NCBI GenBank assembly: GCA_037576195.1
Contig: CM075101.1
Coordinates: 11,470,001 to 11,534,000 of the forward strand
Reading direction: 5' to 3'
From: Phytoseiulus persimilis
Lineage: Eukaryota; Arthropoda; Arachnida; Mesostigmata; Phytoseiidae
DNA length: 64,000 nucleotides
Made by a program: the position numbers and the translations under genes. This document shows, piece after piece, positions 11,623 to 26,133 of this stretch; the stretch's first letter is position 1; the number at the start of each line of letters is the position of its first letter. The notes under the pieces are model-generated. The model had not been told where the DNA came from. It searched no databases and was given only the letters and a program-made list of their open reading frames with translations.

Positions 11623-13071
11623 TTTTGAAAAGATGTGCTGACTCCAACGAGCGAACAACGACTACTGCAAGAAAGCCTCCGAATCAGACCACAACAATCC
11701 CTGTTCAGCGTGGTGCATCGACGCCCTCGCCCACATGCGCTCGACGATCCAATCGGTTGCCCATCAAAGTTGCAGGATCATCTCTATTGGAGAGTGACGC
11801 ACGGAACCCCGATTTTCGAGCAGAAGCTCTCTCCGCTCGCATGCAGATTGAAAGAGCACCGAACACGTTGCGAGTACCGGTCAAGCAACAGAAGCCCAGA
11901 GATCTTTGAATCGTAATGAGATACGACGAAAGAAGATCGAGCGTTCGCTGAAGCCTTTGAACTGGTATCGAGGGAGCTTCGAAGTCGGATGTCGGGATTC
12001 CCAGAACATTCCAGAAACCCTTCTCCTCATCATAAGGAATTTCGAGAGAGCGTGTCCTCCATTCGCATTTTCCAAGCCGTGACAACGCAATTCGGGCACT
12101 TTCGTTCGCAAATCAAAACGTCCGATTCTCGAGAAGGCACTCAACAGGTCGGCGTGGGAGACCGCTGACCATGGAATGGGCCGCGAACCGCTCGGGCATA
12201 GGCCAATCTCGCCCAGTTTGCGGTTGGTGCACCGAGCATACTGCACACGAGCCCAAAATTGATTGCTGGGACTTCTGGGTTGCTGAAGTACTGAGAACGC
12301 CCCCACCAAAACATATATAGACAAGATTTGGCACTCGAAATCAAAAGAAGGAAAAAGCGAACGTCGACACCACCTCACGCAGCAACGGCTGCCCGTTTTG
12401 TAGCAGAAGGCTTTCGACTGTTAGACAAAGACCAACTGAAAACCGTTCACAGACGGCGAATTTCGACGCAAAACTGCGTCAATTACGTGAGGACTCGATG
12501 AAGAACCATTTGCACGGGATATTTCGCGGAGACAACCAGCTTAATATCGAATTTAGAAGCAAAACGGTAACACTCACATGCGGCACTGGTGCTAGCCAGT
12601 GGCGCCAGCGGCGAAAAGGCTCATCCGGAAGCCCGCGACACGGGGCACGGTATCGGCTTCCGCCGAGCTGAGGCGGCGCCGTGTGTTGGGATCGGCGATT
12701 GAACTCGATCGGTTTCGCAGGATTGGAAGAGTCGGAAAACTGAGGGGAAATCGATCGGTTGAAGTCAGGTTTTCCTGGTTCGTGCCTCGCTGCGTCTTAC
12801 CGCGAATCACGCGACACCGTCAAGCGTGGTCTTGTTTACACTGGCGAACGTGCGACATAGGCCTCCGGTCAGAGACAAGCCGATAGCTCACTCACTACTT
12901 CTGCTGTTCGAGATCGTACTAAGCTCAGTTTGAGGATTCACGTGAACTCACCCTCGCAACCTCGGCTTCGTTTGATTCAAGGAGAAATTCAACCAAGTAT
13001 ATCGAAGCAGCGGGAGCTACCGGTTTCGCTGGATCCACGCAAGCACCGCTTCTCCGATAGAACAAGGCACC
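11623..13071. promoter_or_regulatory. Divergent promoter region between eIF5A and KRR1
   Basis: The 1.45 kb between the start codons of eIF5A (minus) and KRR1 (plus) must hold both promoters and the 5'UTRs, because the genes point away from each other. A GC-rich, CpG-rich block lies near 12590-12700. A possible 3' splice site sits just upstream of the eIF5A ATG on the minus strand, consistent with a spliced 5'UTR. No TATA box or other core element stands out, and no coding exon is supported here. Confidence 0.45.
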
Positions 13072-14694
<1,623 letters not shown>

Positions 14695-14695
14695 A

Positions 14696-16700
14696 CTTGG
14701 GATGTGGTAACGATTCTCATACTTCTTCGCGCACTGTCAAGATGGGGAAAGGAGAGACTGTCACGGTATCTCTTGGAAGACTCGGGCCTCTGATTCTGGG
14801 TCGGAGAACATTGCTGGATCCTCATATAGTTCCGTAAATCCGGTGCGCAGTCGATCGCTGATCCCCGAAGGTCGGTAACATTGAAGAGCCGAGACCTGAT
14901 CAGAGATCTCGTCAAACGAATTCCTGTTGCTCCCGAGAGGAATTGAATTGGAGACCTTTTCTTTCTCAGTCAGGACTCCTTCGAGAGGAGCGATCAAGTT
15001 CGAGTCATGAGTACCTCGACGGATTTCAGGCATTCATTGCGTACCGAGCCCCAGTTGGCAAACTTTCGCTGATATTTCCCGCATGGATCGCGGAGACCCT
15101 TCGGTCAGCCTAACTGTGGATCGGCACTCAAAACGGCAGCTGAGCAAGAAGGGTGTCCCGGTACTGATGCTCATCGCCCCTCGCTCTACCTGCTTTCATG
15201 GCTGCGAAATCAAGCGGTTCTCGTCGGCTAGCTGACCAAGTTTCAGCGCCTGCTCTTGTTTGAACTTCATGCGATCACGTGTGGCTCGAGTCGTTCACTC
15301 CCGGTCTTTGTTCGATCCTCGAAGGAAGTCTCTCGACGGAAACCAGAGCTACGCCGAATACTTGAGCAGGCTCGTGTCGACTGCGGATCCACAGCAAGCT
15401 GATGATCTGTGGGGTGTTACCTTCATCTCGTTCAGGAAAACCATGTTTGAACAGGATACGCGGTTTTATTCACAAACTCATTCATTTGCTGCTCATTGGG
15501 CATATAAGAGACGACTCCCGAGGAAATGTGCTTCTACATTCATGTTTTGATCCAGAGTTGCATCCGATGCTTCGCCATATCTCAACAGACTCTCTCAGGA
15601 TTGCTCCAGGCAAGAAAATATTTCCTTGAGAGGTGATCAGACATCAGTTCTCAAGAAAGAATATTTCGCTTTGGGATTTCATCTCTCGCGGAGCCACCGT
15701 TCTGTAGTTGACTTAGAATAATTGAGGGCTTTTGGTGAACATATGATTTTGAAATTCTCCAGGTATGTTTTTAACCTTCAACGCCGAAATCCTCCAGTTC
15801 GTTATCATATGATAATGATCGCTGAGAAAAATCTTGGATCACCACTGATACAGTTCTTGGTGAATTGGCATTGGCCACTTTTCTCAGCTGCCCTCTCATT
15901 GTGTAATTATACATCGAAAAATATCACTAGATAGCAGTTTTCAATGTTAATAGTATACTCCTTCGCGAATAATGATATCCGTCCAAATTAAATATTATTT
16001 ATAATTATGTCTAATATTATTGATACTTAGGAGGCGATCACGGAGCCCCCTCAGAACTTTGACATTGGTGATAGGCCGAGAATTCGCGAAGCGTTTCGCA
16101 TCGCTGTGGGTTTCGAAACTGCTCCCGGTTCTCCGTCTCATCAACACCAGCCGCCTCGTGTGGCGTCGCGGCCCCAACTCTGTTACTTCCATTTGACTAC
16201 TATACCAATCCCGTGGTAGAAATGCGCGTCCGTTGGTACCATCTTTTCTTGATGACGCCTTCGTCTCAAATTGGACGAGAATTTTAATCTCAGCCCCAAC
16301 ATGGTTCTCTCTCCTCCTAGCGTACCCATTCCGACGATTTCGCTCAGTTAGAAACCGAATCGTCTTCTGGTGGTACACATTTTTCCTATCATGATCATTG
16401 GTTTAATCCCAGTTCTTGCTGCTACCTGAACCACCCTTATCTTCTCCCATCTCTCTGACACTCGAAAGAATTCACTGCCGGACAAGGCCGAGAAAGATGT
16501 TTTCTCCTAGATACGATTGAAGAGATTGAGCTCGGGTAGGAACGGTGAACATGTGATCAAACACTCCTACATCACAGACCATGTATATTAGCACAATTCC
16601 ATCCGCCTCTCGCTGCTTCGCGTCCCTGACTTTCTGCTGATCGGTCGCCAGAAAGTTCCGTCGAAGAAATTGGTTCCCAGCCGCGTCAAACTAACAAAGC
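14696..16700. other. Intergenic region between convergent KRR1 and RBM24-like genes
   Basis: No coding exon is supported. A markedly AT-rich patch covers about 15890-16030. The minus-strand part nearest 16700 is the 3'UTR of the RBM24-like gene; a minus-strand frame at 15995-16378 lies downstream of that gene, begins with GTG and shows no family features. Plus-strand frames at 15260-15629 are likewise unremarkable. Confidence 0.5.
16402..16407 (-). terminator. Candidate poly(A) signal (ATTAAA) of the RBM24-like gene
   Basis: ATTAAA on the minus strand lies 294 bp past the stop codon of the RBM24-like gene, a normal 3'UTR distance. It is the common variant of AATAAA. Use is inferred from position only. 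Confidence 0.35.
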
Positions 16701-19700
16701 CTAGATGCGATCCTGAGTTGCAGCAGTCGCCGCGTACGGCAGGTTGAGATAGTAGTAAGGCAAGTAGCCCTCGGCGTTCGTCATTTGGGTTTGGTAGTCA
16801 TAGTAGGAGGACGGCTGAGCGGCAGCTGCGGCGGCGAGTGCTGTCGGAGTAGGAGCAATGTTTAGGAAGACATTTCATGGCCGCTCGATATTCCGGTGAT
16901 TGCGTTTGATTCTTACCGCTCGCAGAGTTTGCTTGGGCCGCGGTTGCTGAGGCGTTCTGAGCAGCCGCTGAAGGCACTGCAGGAGGCGTCTGGAGTAAAG
17001 CCGCGGCCTGGGCTGGGGTTAATCCCGTCGCGGGATTCGCGGCGGCGGCAGCCGCAAGGTATGGCTGATACAGATATGGATTCACTCTGGGGATAGAAAC
17101 AAAATCCAACTCAGACCCGGCCATGAATCGACTTCCGGATTTCTGGTGGAAAGGCACTCCTTATCATAGTTCAACTGCGAGGAAAACGCCGGTTGCGATT
17201 CTCGGAGCCCGTTTCGAGCATGAACTCTAACTCACCCAGCGGCCGTGTTGTATTGCTGCGCTGCTGCGGCTTGCAGGAGGGCAGCCGGGTATGCAGAGGC
17301 TGCACGCAGAGCAGCTGTCGTTGGGCATATAGGGAAGCCGGTAAACAGATCAGTGATTAGGCCTGAAACGGCTAATGCCCCCCAAATGAGATTCGAGTCC
17401 TCGGCTCTCACGAGAGAACTTTGCATCGTATCAGTACGTTCCCATGTATCCGAACTGGTGTTCTCATTCCTTGGAGTTATTATTGCCCCTCCACGCAGAG
17501 AAGTTTTTCTCTGTCTCTATTTTTCCAATGTTTTCGTTGAATTCTTGGTGGATTCCATCTGAAATGAGCAGAGATCGATACGGAGGAAGAATCTCACCAT
17601 TGAGCTGTTGAACGCTGGCTCTGGGCTTGGCTCCGAGGTAAGCCAGATTCACGTTCGCCTTTCTGCCATCGATGATGGGATTGGGCTCTTTAACAGCGCG
17701 TTCGGCAGCTTCCCGATCAGCCATGGTCACCTGTGGAAACCGAAACCAGGCTTTTTGAGCGCGATGAATAATTTGATGCTGAACCCAACATGTTGGGGGA
17801 CTGTGTTTCTGTTGAGTGTTCCTGTCGTCGGAATTCAGCTCTCGGGTGGCTCCTTCAAAAAACAGAATTGAAACACCCGATCGAAACTACGCCGGGAGAC
17901 GATGGAAGAGAAAAATCAAGCATACGCACGAAGCAGGTCAGATCCTGGTCGTGCCAAAAAATCGACCGGGCAGATCTTTACGATATGGTCGCTAAGGAAA
18001 CAAGCAACATGAGTCCTCTTCTTTCGTCCCCATCGGATCGAAGAACACTCGTTAAAAGAACTCTCGTTTCGTTCCGAGGGTTTCCACTCGGCTTTCCGCA
18101 TTTGATTTTCATTTTTTGTCTCTCGAAGTCTCGTGCCGCGGAATTATCACAGGGAGATCCGTCCGAGAATCCTCGCGCACTCTGAAATCGCGGTCACAGA
18201 GCGGAAAACGAAAGACGGTGCAGAAGGCTGGAATTCAGAATCGAACTCTCTGGATGAGGTGCAACGGCTTTCCCGGGATGAAGATAAATCGAACGTCCAT
18301 CGGTTCGGTGTGAGAGGAGAGCATTCTAAGCCTCATTGTCCACGTTATTGTATCGAGACAGCTCGAAAGTCAGATTCAAACCTCGAAGGTTATCATGCGG
18401 GAAGTAACCATGGTGCTTCCGGCCCTTGCCCCGCTAAGAAGTCGTTGAGTGATACCCTCACAAGGTTTTTCATCGAGCCGAGCCCGACTTTCGTTTCCTT
18501 CGAGTTCTCGATCGAGTTTCGGCAGACAAACTCGCGCCTGACGATTCTCGTTCCGTAAAGGGAATCGCCCACAAGAGGGATCTGTCTTCTCTACTCTCCA
18601 ACAGGGCTCTCGATGCACTCACAGCGGTTCTAACTCTCTGGTTTGGGCCGAGGCCTGGTCGTCGTCCCGCGTCGATCTTCCAGAAATAGCTCACTTGGTT
18701 GTTGACTTCTAGCTGCCCGGTTCGTTCCTCCACTCTCTGCTCTATTCCGCTGGCTTGCCAGAGACCCGTACTCGTAGATTCAAGTCTGACCCTTTCTAAC
18801 AAGGAAACGGTTCTGCCCCAACCGCTCGGCCGAGGCATTCCAACATTCTCTCTATAAGGCGCTTCATGATTTTTGTTCGCTCTTCGGTACCGTCACTTCT
18901 CAACATTCTGCGGTTTCCGGAAATCGCGGGAAGGCTGTGCTCTTTTTTTGTTCCTGCCTTGAGGAAATCGCCGGGGCGGGGTTGAAAACCGGGCCCGTGT
19001 TTGAGATACCATCAAGATTCGAGCGAAGGGCTTTCGTCATCAGCATCGAATGTTAATCTCGCCACGTTAGCGATGGTAGGAGATGGCTCAAACAATATCG
19101 TACATCCCAGTCTCATTGGGACACACGGAGCCAAGAATCAGGTCGCCGCGCTGGAGTTGTGCACGCGGATCGCGTGCAGTTCAGTTCACTAACAGCACTT
19201 TGCTGACAAGATCTCGCTACGGGAGGCGTTCATGTATCGTCAAACAGTTCACTGGAGTGAGTGAGGTGACATCGCCTTATTGATCGAAACCTCACGGAGC
19301 TGGCTCACTGGCTACAGGATTCCCCAGGCGTTCTGCCTCAGGGCTTCACGATTGACTGCTCAGTCACCGCAAGCATCGAACGCGGAACACGACAAGGAGC
19401 GCCTCAGGTCGCTCTTCTCTACGTGAATTCATTACGGAGTGCATAACACCGGGCTGAAAGCTTGATCTTCAGGACCGAGGGCATCAGCTGATTCGAAGCT
19501 CGTTGCGGGAAACCTTCGAGTCTGGCTGTGCTGCACGCTTTGAGGGAAGTCCTCGTGAAAGAAGGACGAATCGATACAGCTTCCATCACAGCTTCTTGGA
19601 ATGCAGTAGTCGGGTTTCTCTCGTTGTCGCACACCTAGTCGCGAGTTTATGGTATATCTCCATATGGTCCCGGAGTTCGTCTTCCTCGTCATGGAAGTCG

Positions 19701-22700
19701 ATCTATTGAGCTCAGCCTCGTCCGCAGGCTGCACTGGATAATTGATTCGACTCAGAAGTCATTTCAATCAATATTTAGTAACCTCTCAATCCGATCAGTG
19801 GGGATGCAGCGCGGGTTCCCGTTCTAGGAAACGACGGACGTCGCGTAAACGGTCGCAGCTCACGCCGTGGTGGAGCGCCACGGCACTTGGTTGGTTGAGG
19901 CGATCAGCATCTTTCGCGGTTTCGAGTTTTTTTTCTTCGAGAGAAAAAGTCAGAGAAAAAACACCAATCACTGCACATCAAACCTCAGCAACTTTCACAT
20001 ACCGTGACGGTTTCGGCCGTGAGATTGCTTCTCGAGCGACTCAACATTGAAGGTAGTTGGTTCGTTAACAGTGGCGTTCGTCAATCCCTTCTGAAAGATA
20101 CTCACGACTTTGAGTATTAGACCGCCCCGGCTGAGGTTCACTCCAGTCAAACTACGAACTCAACGAACGACTCCACCACACGCTCCAATATTAGCAACAC
20201 TCAAATCAGCCAGAAAAAAATAAAACCAAGAAACCAGGAAAATCAACAAGAACAGCAGTAGCATCAACACCCACAGCTCCATAGAACTTCAGCAACAGCA
20301 TAGTGTGTTTCGAGGGGCGAAAAGCTTCGTCATGTCCTCTTTCATCTCATTCCACCGTCGGGCTGTCTTTCCGAGGGGATCGATAGCGTTTAGCATCCCG
20401 GCTTGTGCTCTAAAGGAACAACCTCGGATCGCCGTCAGTGAACAATGAAATCATCTATTCCACACTGTGGCGGCTCTCGAGCAGAGACCAAGTGACGTGA
20501 CCTGGGAAATGGACCTTCTGCGTTGCTAGAGAACGCAGGTTCCAGCGGAATCAACTTCGCTAAGAGAGAGTTTCCCATCCTCCCGCGGCAATCATCCTGA
20601 ACTTGAGTTCGGTCGAGACGAACCGTTAACACGTTGTGCACGATGCGAGTATATTCGTTTTCGCCCTTCAGCGAATGGACAACTTATCATCCAGTCGAGC
20701 TGGTTCCTCGCGGTGGAAACAATCGCACACCCAGATGTGAATTCGTTCCACGCATCAGAGCCTCAACTACGTTTTTAGCAACGAACATTCTCCAGCTGAA
20801 TGTCGACCATCCTGAGCGTGTATGGTGCTCTGTTCTGTCATTTCTGACCGAACGGAGAACTTGATGGTGTTTTGATGGTTTTTCTGGCGGAACTTTGATT
20901 CGAGAGGACATAGAGCGCGCACAAGTTTTCGAGTTCAAAAGTTGCGAATTTTTCAGCAATTTTGAAGATCCCATTCCAAAGGTGAGCCAGGAAACGACAA
21001 AATCCCACACAACCACTCCCCCTACACACTCCCCGCAAAAACTTCTCCTCCCGCGGAGGATCCTATTAAGGAATGAGAGCCGCGATGAATAAATTCGTGC
21101 TAAATGCCTCAGAATAAATAAAGGAACTCCCTTAAATAATGAGCACACGGTTCCGTACCGCCGCGGGGTCTGGAGAGCTCAGGAGTCGTCGTCGAGTGTG
21201 GTTGCTAAAAAAGGGAACACCACGCTTTTGGTGTTGCTGACGATTCAGTGTCATCTTTCGTATCTTGAGGAGCGCTCCGAAATCCCAAGGAAGGCTCTTC
21301 TGAGCTCCGGTCTCCCATCTAGAAGTTCAAGTCCCTCATGGATATCCCCGGTTCCCGAATGGTTCCTATGATGAATGAATAGCGCGTTACCCGTTGACCC
21401 ACCCTACCGAATTGGTAAGCTTGCGCAGGCCGTTCTCTCTATCTATGCCACCCTACCGATGCTTATATTCATCTCCTGCGCATCCGTCGGCAAACACTCA
21501 TGTAGAGGAGTCTCGAAGCTGGTTACGGGCCTCGGAGAGCAGCCGTTTCCTATTTTCTGGATAGGTATCTGCGGTTGGGATAGCGGCGGAGCATGTGCTC
21601 AACATGTGCTGTGGTTCTCTCGACTCCCGTTAGGCAGTCAGGTGCTGTTCGTTCCGTCGGTCGGTCGGTCAAACGGACGGACGCGCGATCTGTCGCTAGC
21701 TGTCGATGGATACTGCTCCGGTCGTTCGAACGTCGCCAGGACTAAAATCGCCGATCGCAGAAGGACCGACCACGTGTTTCTTCTGTTTGCTGCGTCCAGT
21801 ATTCCAAAAGCATGCGACGAAGCCTCTCACGACGATTCATCTCCGGCTTCGAACCATTTGTCCAGAGCCATTAGGCAGTCATACACGGAAGCGCCCGCAG
21901 CCCAGTTACGTATTACGGCCACAGGAAGCTTTTTGAGGGGAGGAAGCTCCACGAAATGTCGTGTGGCTGAGAGAGATGAGCCTAGCGCTCGGAACAGAAG
22001 TCGGATGTCCAATAGGAAGGAGGGAGCGGAATTCTCTCGGAAACTGTTGTCGTTGATCCGATTGCTAGGTGCCTTCAGGAGCTGTCTACTCTCAAATTGG
22101 ATTGAGCCGACTCCTCAAAAAGAGAGAGAAAGCGAGAGACATCTAGCCTGAGAGCTGAATATAGACATTTGCCTTTTGCGTCTCCTCCTCGTTTTGCTGT
22201 CGACGGTGCTCGTGCTGGTCGTACAGGCATGGTTTCATCGGAGCGAAGAGCAAAACTTCCGAATTCAGCGAGATGGCCTCAACGCTCAAAGATATCGGCC
22301 AGCTGCGGGAGCTACAGATGTTCATGGGAACCGTGGGATGAGTGTCGCGACGCAAAATCCAACAACGTCAACGCCTACACTGAAATCGTCGTCCGCCCCC
22401 GTCGTTTTAGAGCTGCTCCGATAGAGTGATTCACTTCGATGCCTCCACGAATTGAGCTGTGATTAGTCTGTATGGATCTCGTGGAGAGCCTTCAGATATT
22501 ATCAGAGCCGCACCCGCGAACTCCATGCATCGTGTTTGGCTGCTACCTGAGCTTTGTCCGGTCATCCCGAAGGAAGAACTCGGACCGTGGCTCGCATAGG
22601 CTTCCGGCAATCTTCATTTGATTTCCTCCATGTTTATGGCGAGCTCACATGTCGACCCTTATTCCAATACTACCGCGTCGGCTCACGAGATCCGCCGCTC

Positions 22701-23862
22701 GGCTGCTCCGTTCCACTGGGGAAGAACTGCACCAGGGATTCAGCCTCCAGGTAACGGGTGATGCGGGAGATTGTATGTAAATAGATTTCTCTCCTGTGCT
22801 TCTGTCTCTAGATCTGTCTGTCCATGATGGAGACTGCTCGGCTGACTGACTTATTCCACCGCGCAGCTTCCTCTCTAACATATCCGAGCGGCCCCAAAGA
22901 CGCTGCAGAGGCCCGGGTCGAGAGTCTTGAGCTCTGCCTGAGTCAGAATCGCAGCACAGGCCTTCCTGTGAGCGGGCTACGAGCGCGCTCAAGCTCGTCG
23001 ACGGCGGGATCCCGTTTCAGGAAGCTTGCCACGTCGAAATCTAGTTTGCACATGTGTTCTACGGCGAACCAGGAGAGCCATCCGTAGTGAACCACTCAGA
23101 TTTGGAAAACGGACCGAAGCTGAAATATTTGAACGCATTGGGGAAAATTATAGACCGGCGCGTCTCGCGGAACCGGAGCACGCATTCTACTCCACGAAAG
23201 GACAATAATGGTCTTGGAAAACATCGAATTTTCGCTGAGGCTCCGAATCTTGGTGGGGGAGTTCGACATGAGAAATGTCTGGAATAAACTGAGTGGTGCA
23301 ACCGAGGCGAAAACATGAGAGAATCAAAGTGAGCATAATTAAAGTAGAACGGCAAGCCCACTCCAGTCCTCTTCCGAGAGATCATGGGACCAGAAAGCTG
23401 TGCCATGAGCTGAGAGATCCCACATCCACGAACTCGAGCCTCGATGCCCACCGAACTATATCTATTCTTCGGGAAATAATCTTGAACCGCGACGAATATT
23501 GGGATACAGCACTTCGTTCAATTTTTCGCGTTGAGGATTTCCTTACGGAAGAGTCTAAGGAAGTTTAGTCGAGTGCGGAACAGCAGTATTGAGAATTCCA
23601 TCCACCATCATCCCACCGCAACCAGGCCTCAACACTTAGTTAAGGTGCTCAAATTCAAACTACCGAAATTAATACGGGAGTGACTTACGAATCCGTAGCC
23701 TCTGGATTTCCCTGTCTGCCGATCGGTGATGACAACCGCTTCTTCGATATCTCCGAAGACCTCGAAGAACTGTCGAAGACTTTTGTCGGTCGTGTGGTAG
23801 GGCAACCCACCGACGAAAATCTTCGTAAAAGTTGTGTCCTTCTGCATGATGTCTGCTTGCAT
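16701..23862 (-). CDS. RNA-binding protein of the RBM24/RBM38/SUP-12 family
   Basis: Family members are single-RRM proteins that bind GU-rich RNA and control alternative splicing and mRNA stability, notably in muscle. Five exons on the minus strand join in phase: 23862-23689, 17730-17598, 17362-17236, 17086-16917 and 16840-16701, giving 247 residues (human RBM24 has 236). The RRM spans about residues 13-86, with RNP2 IFVGGL at 15-20 and RNP1 KSRGYGFV at 52-59. Between them lies [19 protein letters not shown], and [19 protein letters not shown] follows the RRM; both are near-identical to vertebrate RBM24. The C-terminal half is rich in Ala, Gln, Tyr and Pro with poly-Ala runs, as in RBM24. The start at 23862 (MQADIM) is the first in-frame ATG; the frame extends further upstream only with non-ATG codons. 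Intron 1, 5958 bp, cuts the RRM inside RNP1. Orthology to RBM24 versus RBM38 cannot be decided because arthropods have a single pre-duplication gene. Confidence 0.93.
17731..23688 (-). other. Large first intron of the RBM24-like gene
   Basis: This 5958-bp intron accounts for most of the gene. It holds no exon that I can tie to the gene. A plus-strand (antisense) ATG frame at 21375-22151 is open for 258 codons but matches no family. A short plus-strand stretch near 19270-19430 reads like a decayed reverse transcriptase motif (GTRQGAPQ), too weak to annotate as an element. Long first introns in this gene family often carry enhancers, but no element is recognisable by eye. Confidence 0.6.
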
Positions 23863-25793
23863 AGTGTTGAAGTCACCAGAGTCCGATTTCACAGTCACTG
23901 AGAGTACGATTTCCAAATCTTCGCTGAAGCTGACACCTCCTGTTCGACCGCAGTAACTCGATTTCAAAACCTTTTCGCGGTTGGCTGTGGTGGCTCAGTT
24001 CTACCTGTTGCTCGACAAAGTCCCACTCCCGACTGAAGACCTGTACGAGCTGAGATTCCGAGGTCGAACTGCTGCACAACCTGTGCTCTGCTATCGACAA
24101 GGGAGAACGCTCGACCCTGTATGAACGGCCCGAAGAATGTAGTCGCCTGCTCACTAAGCTAGCGGTGAACTCTAAGTAGGCTCCGCTGTTCTACAGTGGC
24201 GGATTGTGCGCTCTGAGAACACAGGCCGCGCTGCAGGCCAGACGAATGCGCCACACCACACCATAGGAGAGGGCGGCCATAATGGAAAGAGGCAACTCTC
24301 TGGGGTAAGATTGAACTCAGGGCCTTGGTACCGCGACCCATCGCGACGACGTTCCAAGAAGCGGCACTTGAGTGACCCGGACGAACTGATCCCGTTGACC
24401 ATATGATCGAGTTTCCTACAACTGTTACTCTCTGGACATTGATAACATGTTTTCCCGAAAATGAGGCACACATAGTATGATAGTCCGAAGAGGGAGAGAG
24501 CTGAAGCTTGCTTCAAACGTGTGGCTAGTCTGTTTCGTGCCCAAGCTATGTCGCAATATTGCTTGCCTAAATGCTGTCGAGCTTCGAAAAACACGTTAAT
24601 ATATAAAATACGCAGGTCTCACTCTGCAAAAACCTTCCAATCATCTTGTCAAATGAATTGAAAAGCAGTCCAGTTGAGAAGCTCTAGTTATCCAGCTTGT
24701 CGCCAGGTGATTTCCGAGGGGGTCTCCGCCCCTGGTCTTCGGAGTTCAGCGATCTGACTCTCATAGGAGAGCGACGTCTTGTTCGCGTGAAGAGTCCGCA
24801 ATGTACTGCCCACCTAGTGTTTTGAGATCTTTTGCCAGTCATGACTTCATGACACTGCCCCCGCGGAGTCTCTTAGAAATCCCGCGAGCGTTCTTTCGCA
24901 TGCGAAGGATGTACTGATTGACTTCTAGTCGCGGATATCCTCCAAGGCTTGTTGATCACAAGCCTCAATGTCTTAAGACACCCTTTCGTCTCAACTGGAA
25001 TCCTCGTCTAAGGGCTCAGTTGTGAAGGAAGCATACATGTTTTGAGTTGGGCATTTTTCCACCGTAGGCTTGCGACGTCAGAATGTTCGAAACTGAGCCA
25101 CGGTTCATTCTCGGAGCTTCCTTTGAATACTCAGGACTCCCAGCTGGGGAGCTTCGAGGGTGAATTCAAGATTGATGCGTAGTCTTAGCAAAAACCCAGC
25201 CGATGCCGAGATCGAAGGGAGGATTCGGAACTCGACAGCCCCAAACATCAGTGAGTTAGAGGCTTTCACCACGAGAATCTATTATGTTGGTTGATTAAGT
25301 CCGTCTAGTCTGGGGACTCTTGTACTGGAGCAGCCGTGAGAAGTCGAGTAGTTTCCAGTGTAGGAGCGCAAAATCGGCTTCATTCCTGAATTCATTGAAA
25401 CCTTAGAGAGTATATTTCCGTTCGGTCATCTACTCGTTGAACCTAGGGATCTTGCTCGTTCGTTCCTGCGGCATCGTGGTTCCACCTGGCAGTGGTTCTC
25501 CATGCGTTGTTCAGTGTTGATGTCTATGTGGCTAGGTCTAGGGTAGGAAACCCGATGAGAGACATACGAGGGTTCGTTTTTGGCCACCAGAAAAGAGGAG
25601 TGACAATTATGCTCGATTCTATTTGGGGACCCAGCTTCCCGCAAGATCCTCCCTTTCCTCGGATGAACAGGCGAGTATGTGGGGGCGGGAGTGGTAACTA
25701 CAGGGTGACAGGGAATGAAGTGGACTCCCTTTCGGGGAAACCAGAAGTATTGCTGGTGGCCTGATGCTGATGAAAATGCCGATTCATGAAAAG

Positions 25794-25805
25794 CCCCCCC
25801 CCCCC
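25794..25805. repeat. Run of 12 C
   Basis: Twelve consecutive C between AAAG and ACACTGG. It is one of two long C tracts only 320 bp apart in an otherwise unremarkable intergenic region. Such tracts are prone to slippage and to sequencing error, so the length may not be exact. Confidence 0.6.
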
Positions 25806-26117
25806 ACACTGGCGTTACCCGTTACCTTCCGTTACCTCATCGTAAGGCTTCGAGAAGATCTTTCGATTGCTGTCAGGGCGAGCGATCGTGTGGGCATCCC
25901 AGAGCTCTTCCAATGTTCGCGTTTTGGATGTTCACAAATAAACGGTGATCCCAGTCACAGTACGTCGGTTCCAAGAGCCCGATTGCGACCATTGGAGAGT
26001 TGGAGACTGCTTGGAGGCAGCATTGCGCGAAAGGTCGAACCGAGTGATCCGAAGTTGCTCTTCGGCCGGTGGAAGAGCCGCGGTTGTTCTGCGCGTTATA
26101 TGTAGAGTCCCGTAGGA

Positions 26118-26133
26118 CCCCCCCCCCCCCCCC
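26118..26133. repeat. Run of 16 C
   Basis: Sixteen consecutive C, the longest mononucleotide G/C run in the window, between TAGGA and TCACTCA. No gene or element boundary is visible beside it. Confidence 0.6.

Noticed and set aside
22141..22430. Hydrophobic leader-like frame ([18 protein letters not shown]) inside the RBM24-like intron
   Set aside because: It starts at TTG with a stop shortly upstream and no ATG; the pyrimidine-rich run followed by CAG looks more like a cryptic splice acceptor than a signal peptide.
23862..23967. N-terminal extension of the RBM24-like protein by 35 residues
   Set aside because: The extension starts with TTG rather than ATG and its text is unlike family N-termini; the ATG at 23862 is preferred.
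24180..24480. tRNA-like B-box (reverse strand AGTTCAATCTT) suggesting a tRNA gene or SINE
   Set aside because: No A-box at the right distance, no cloverleaf, and no second copy in the window.
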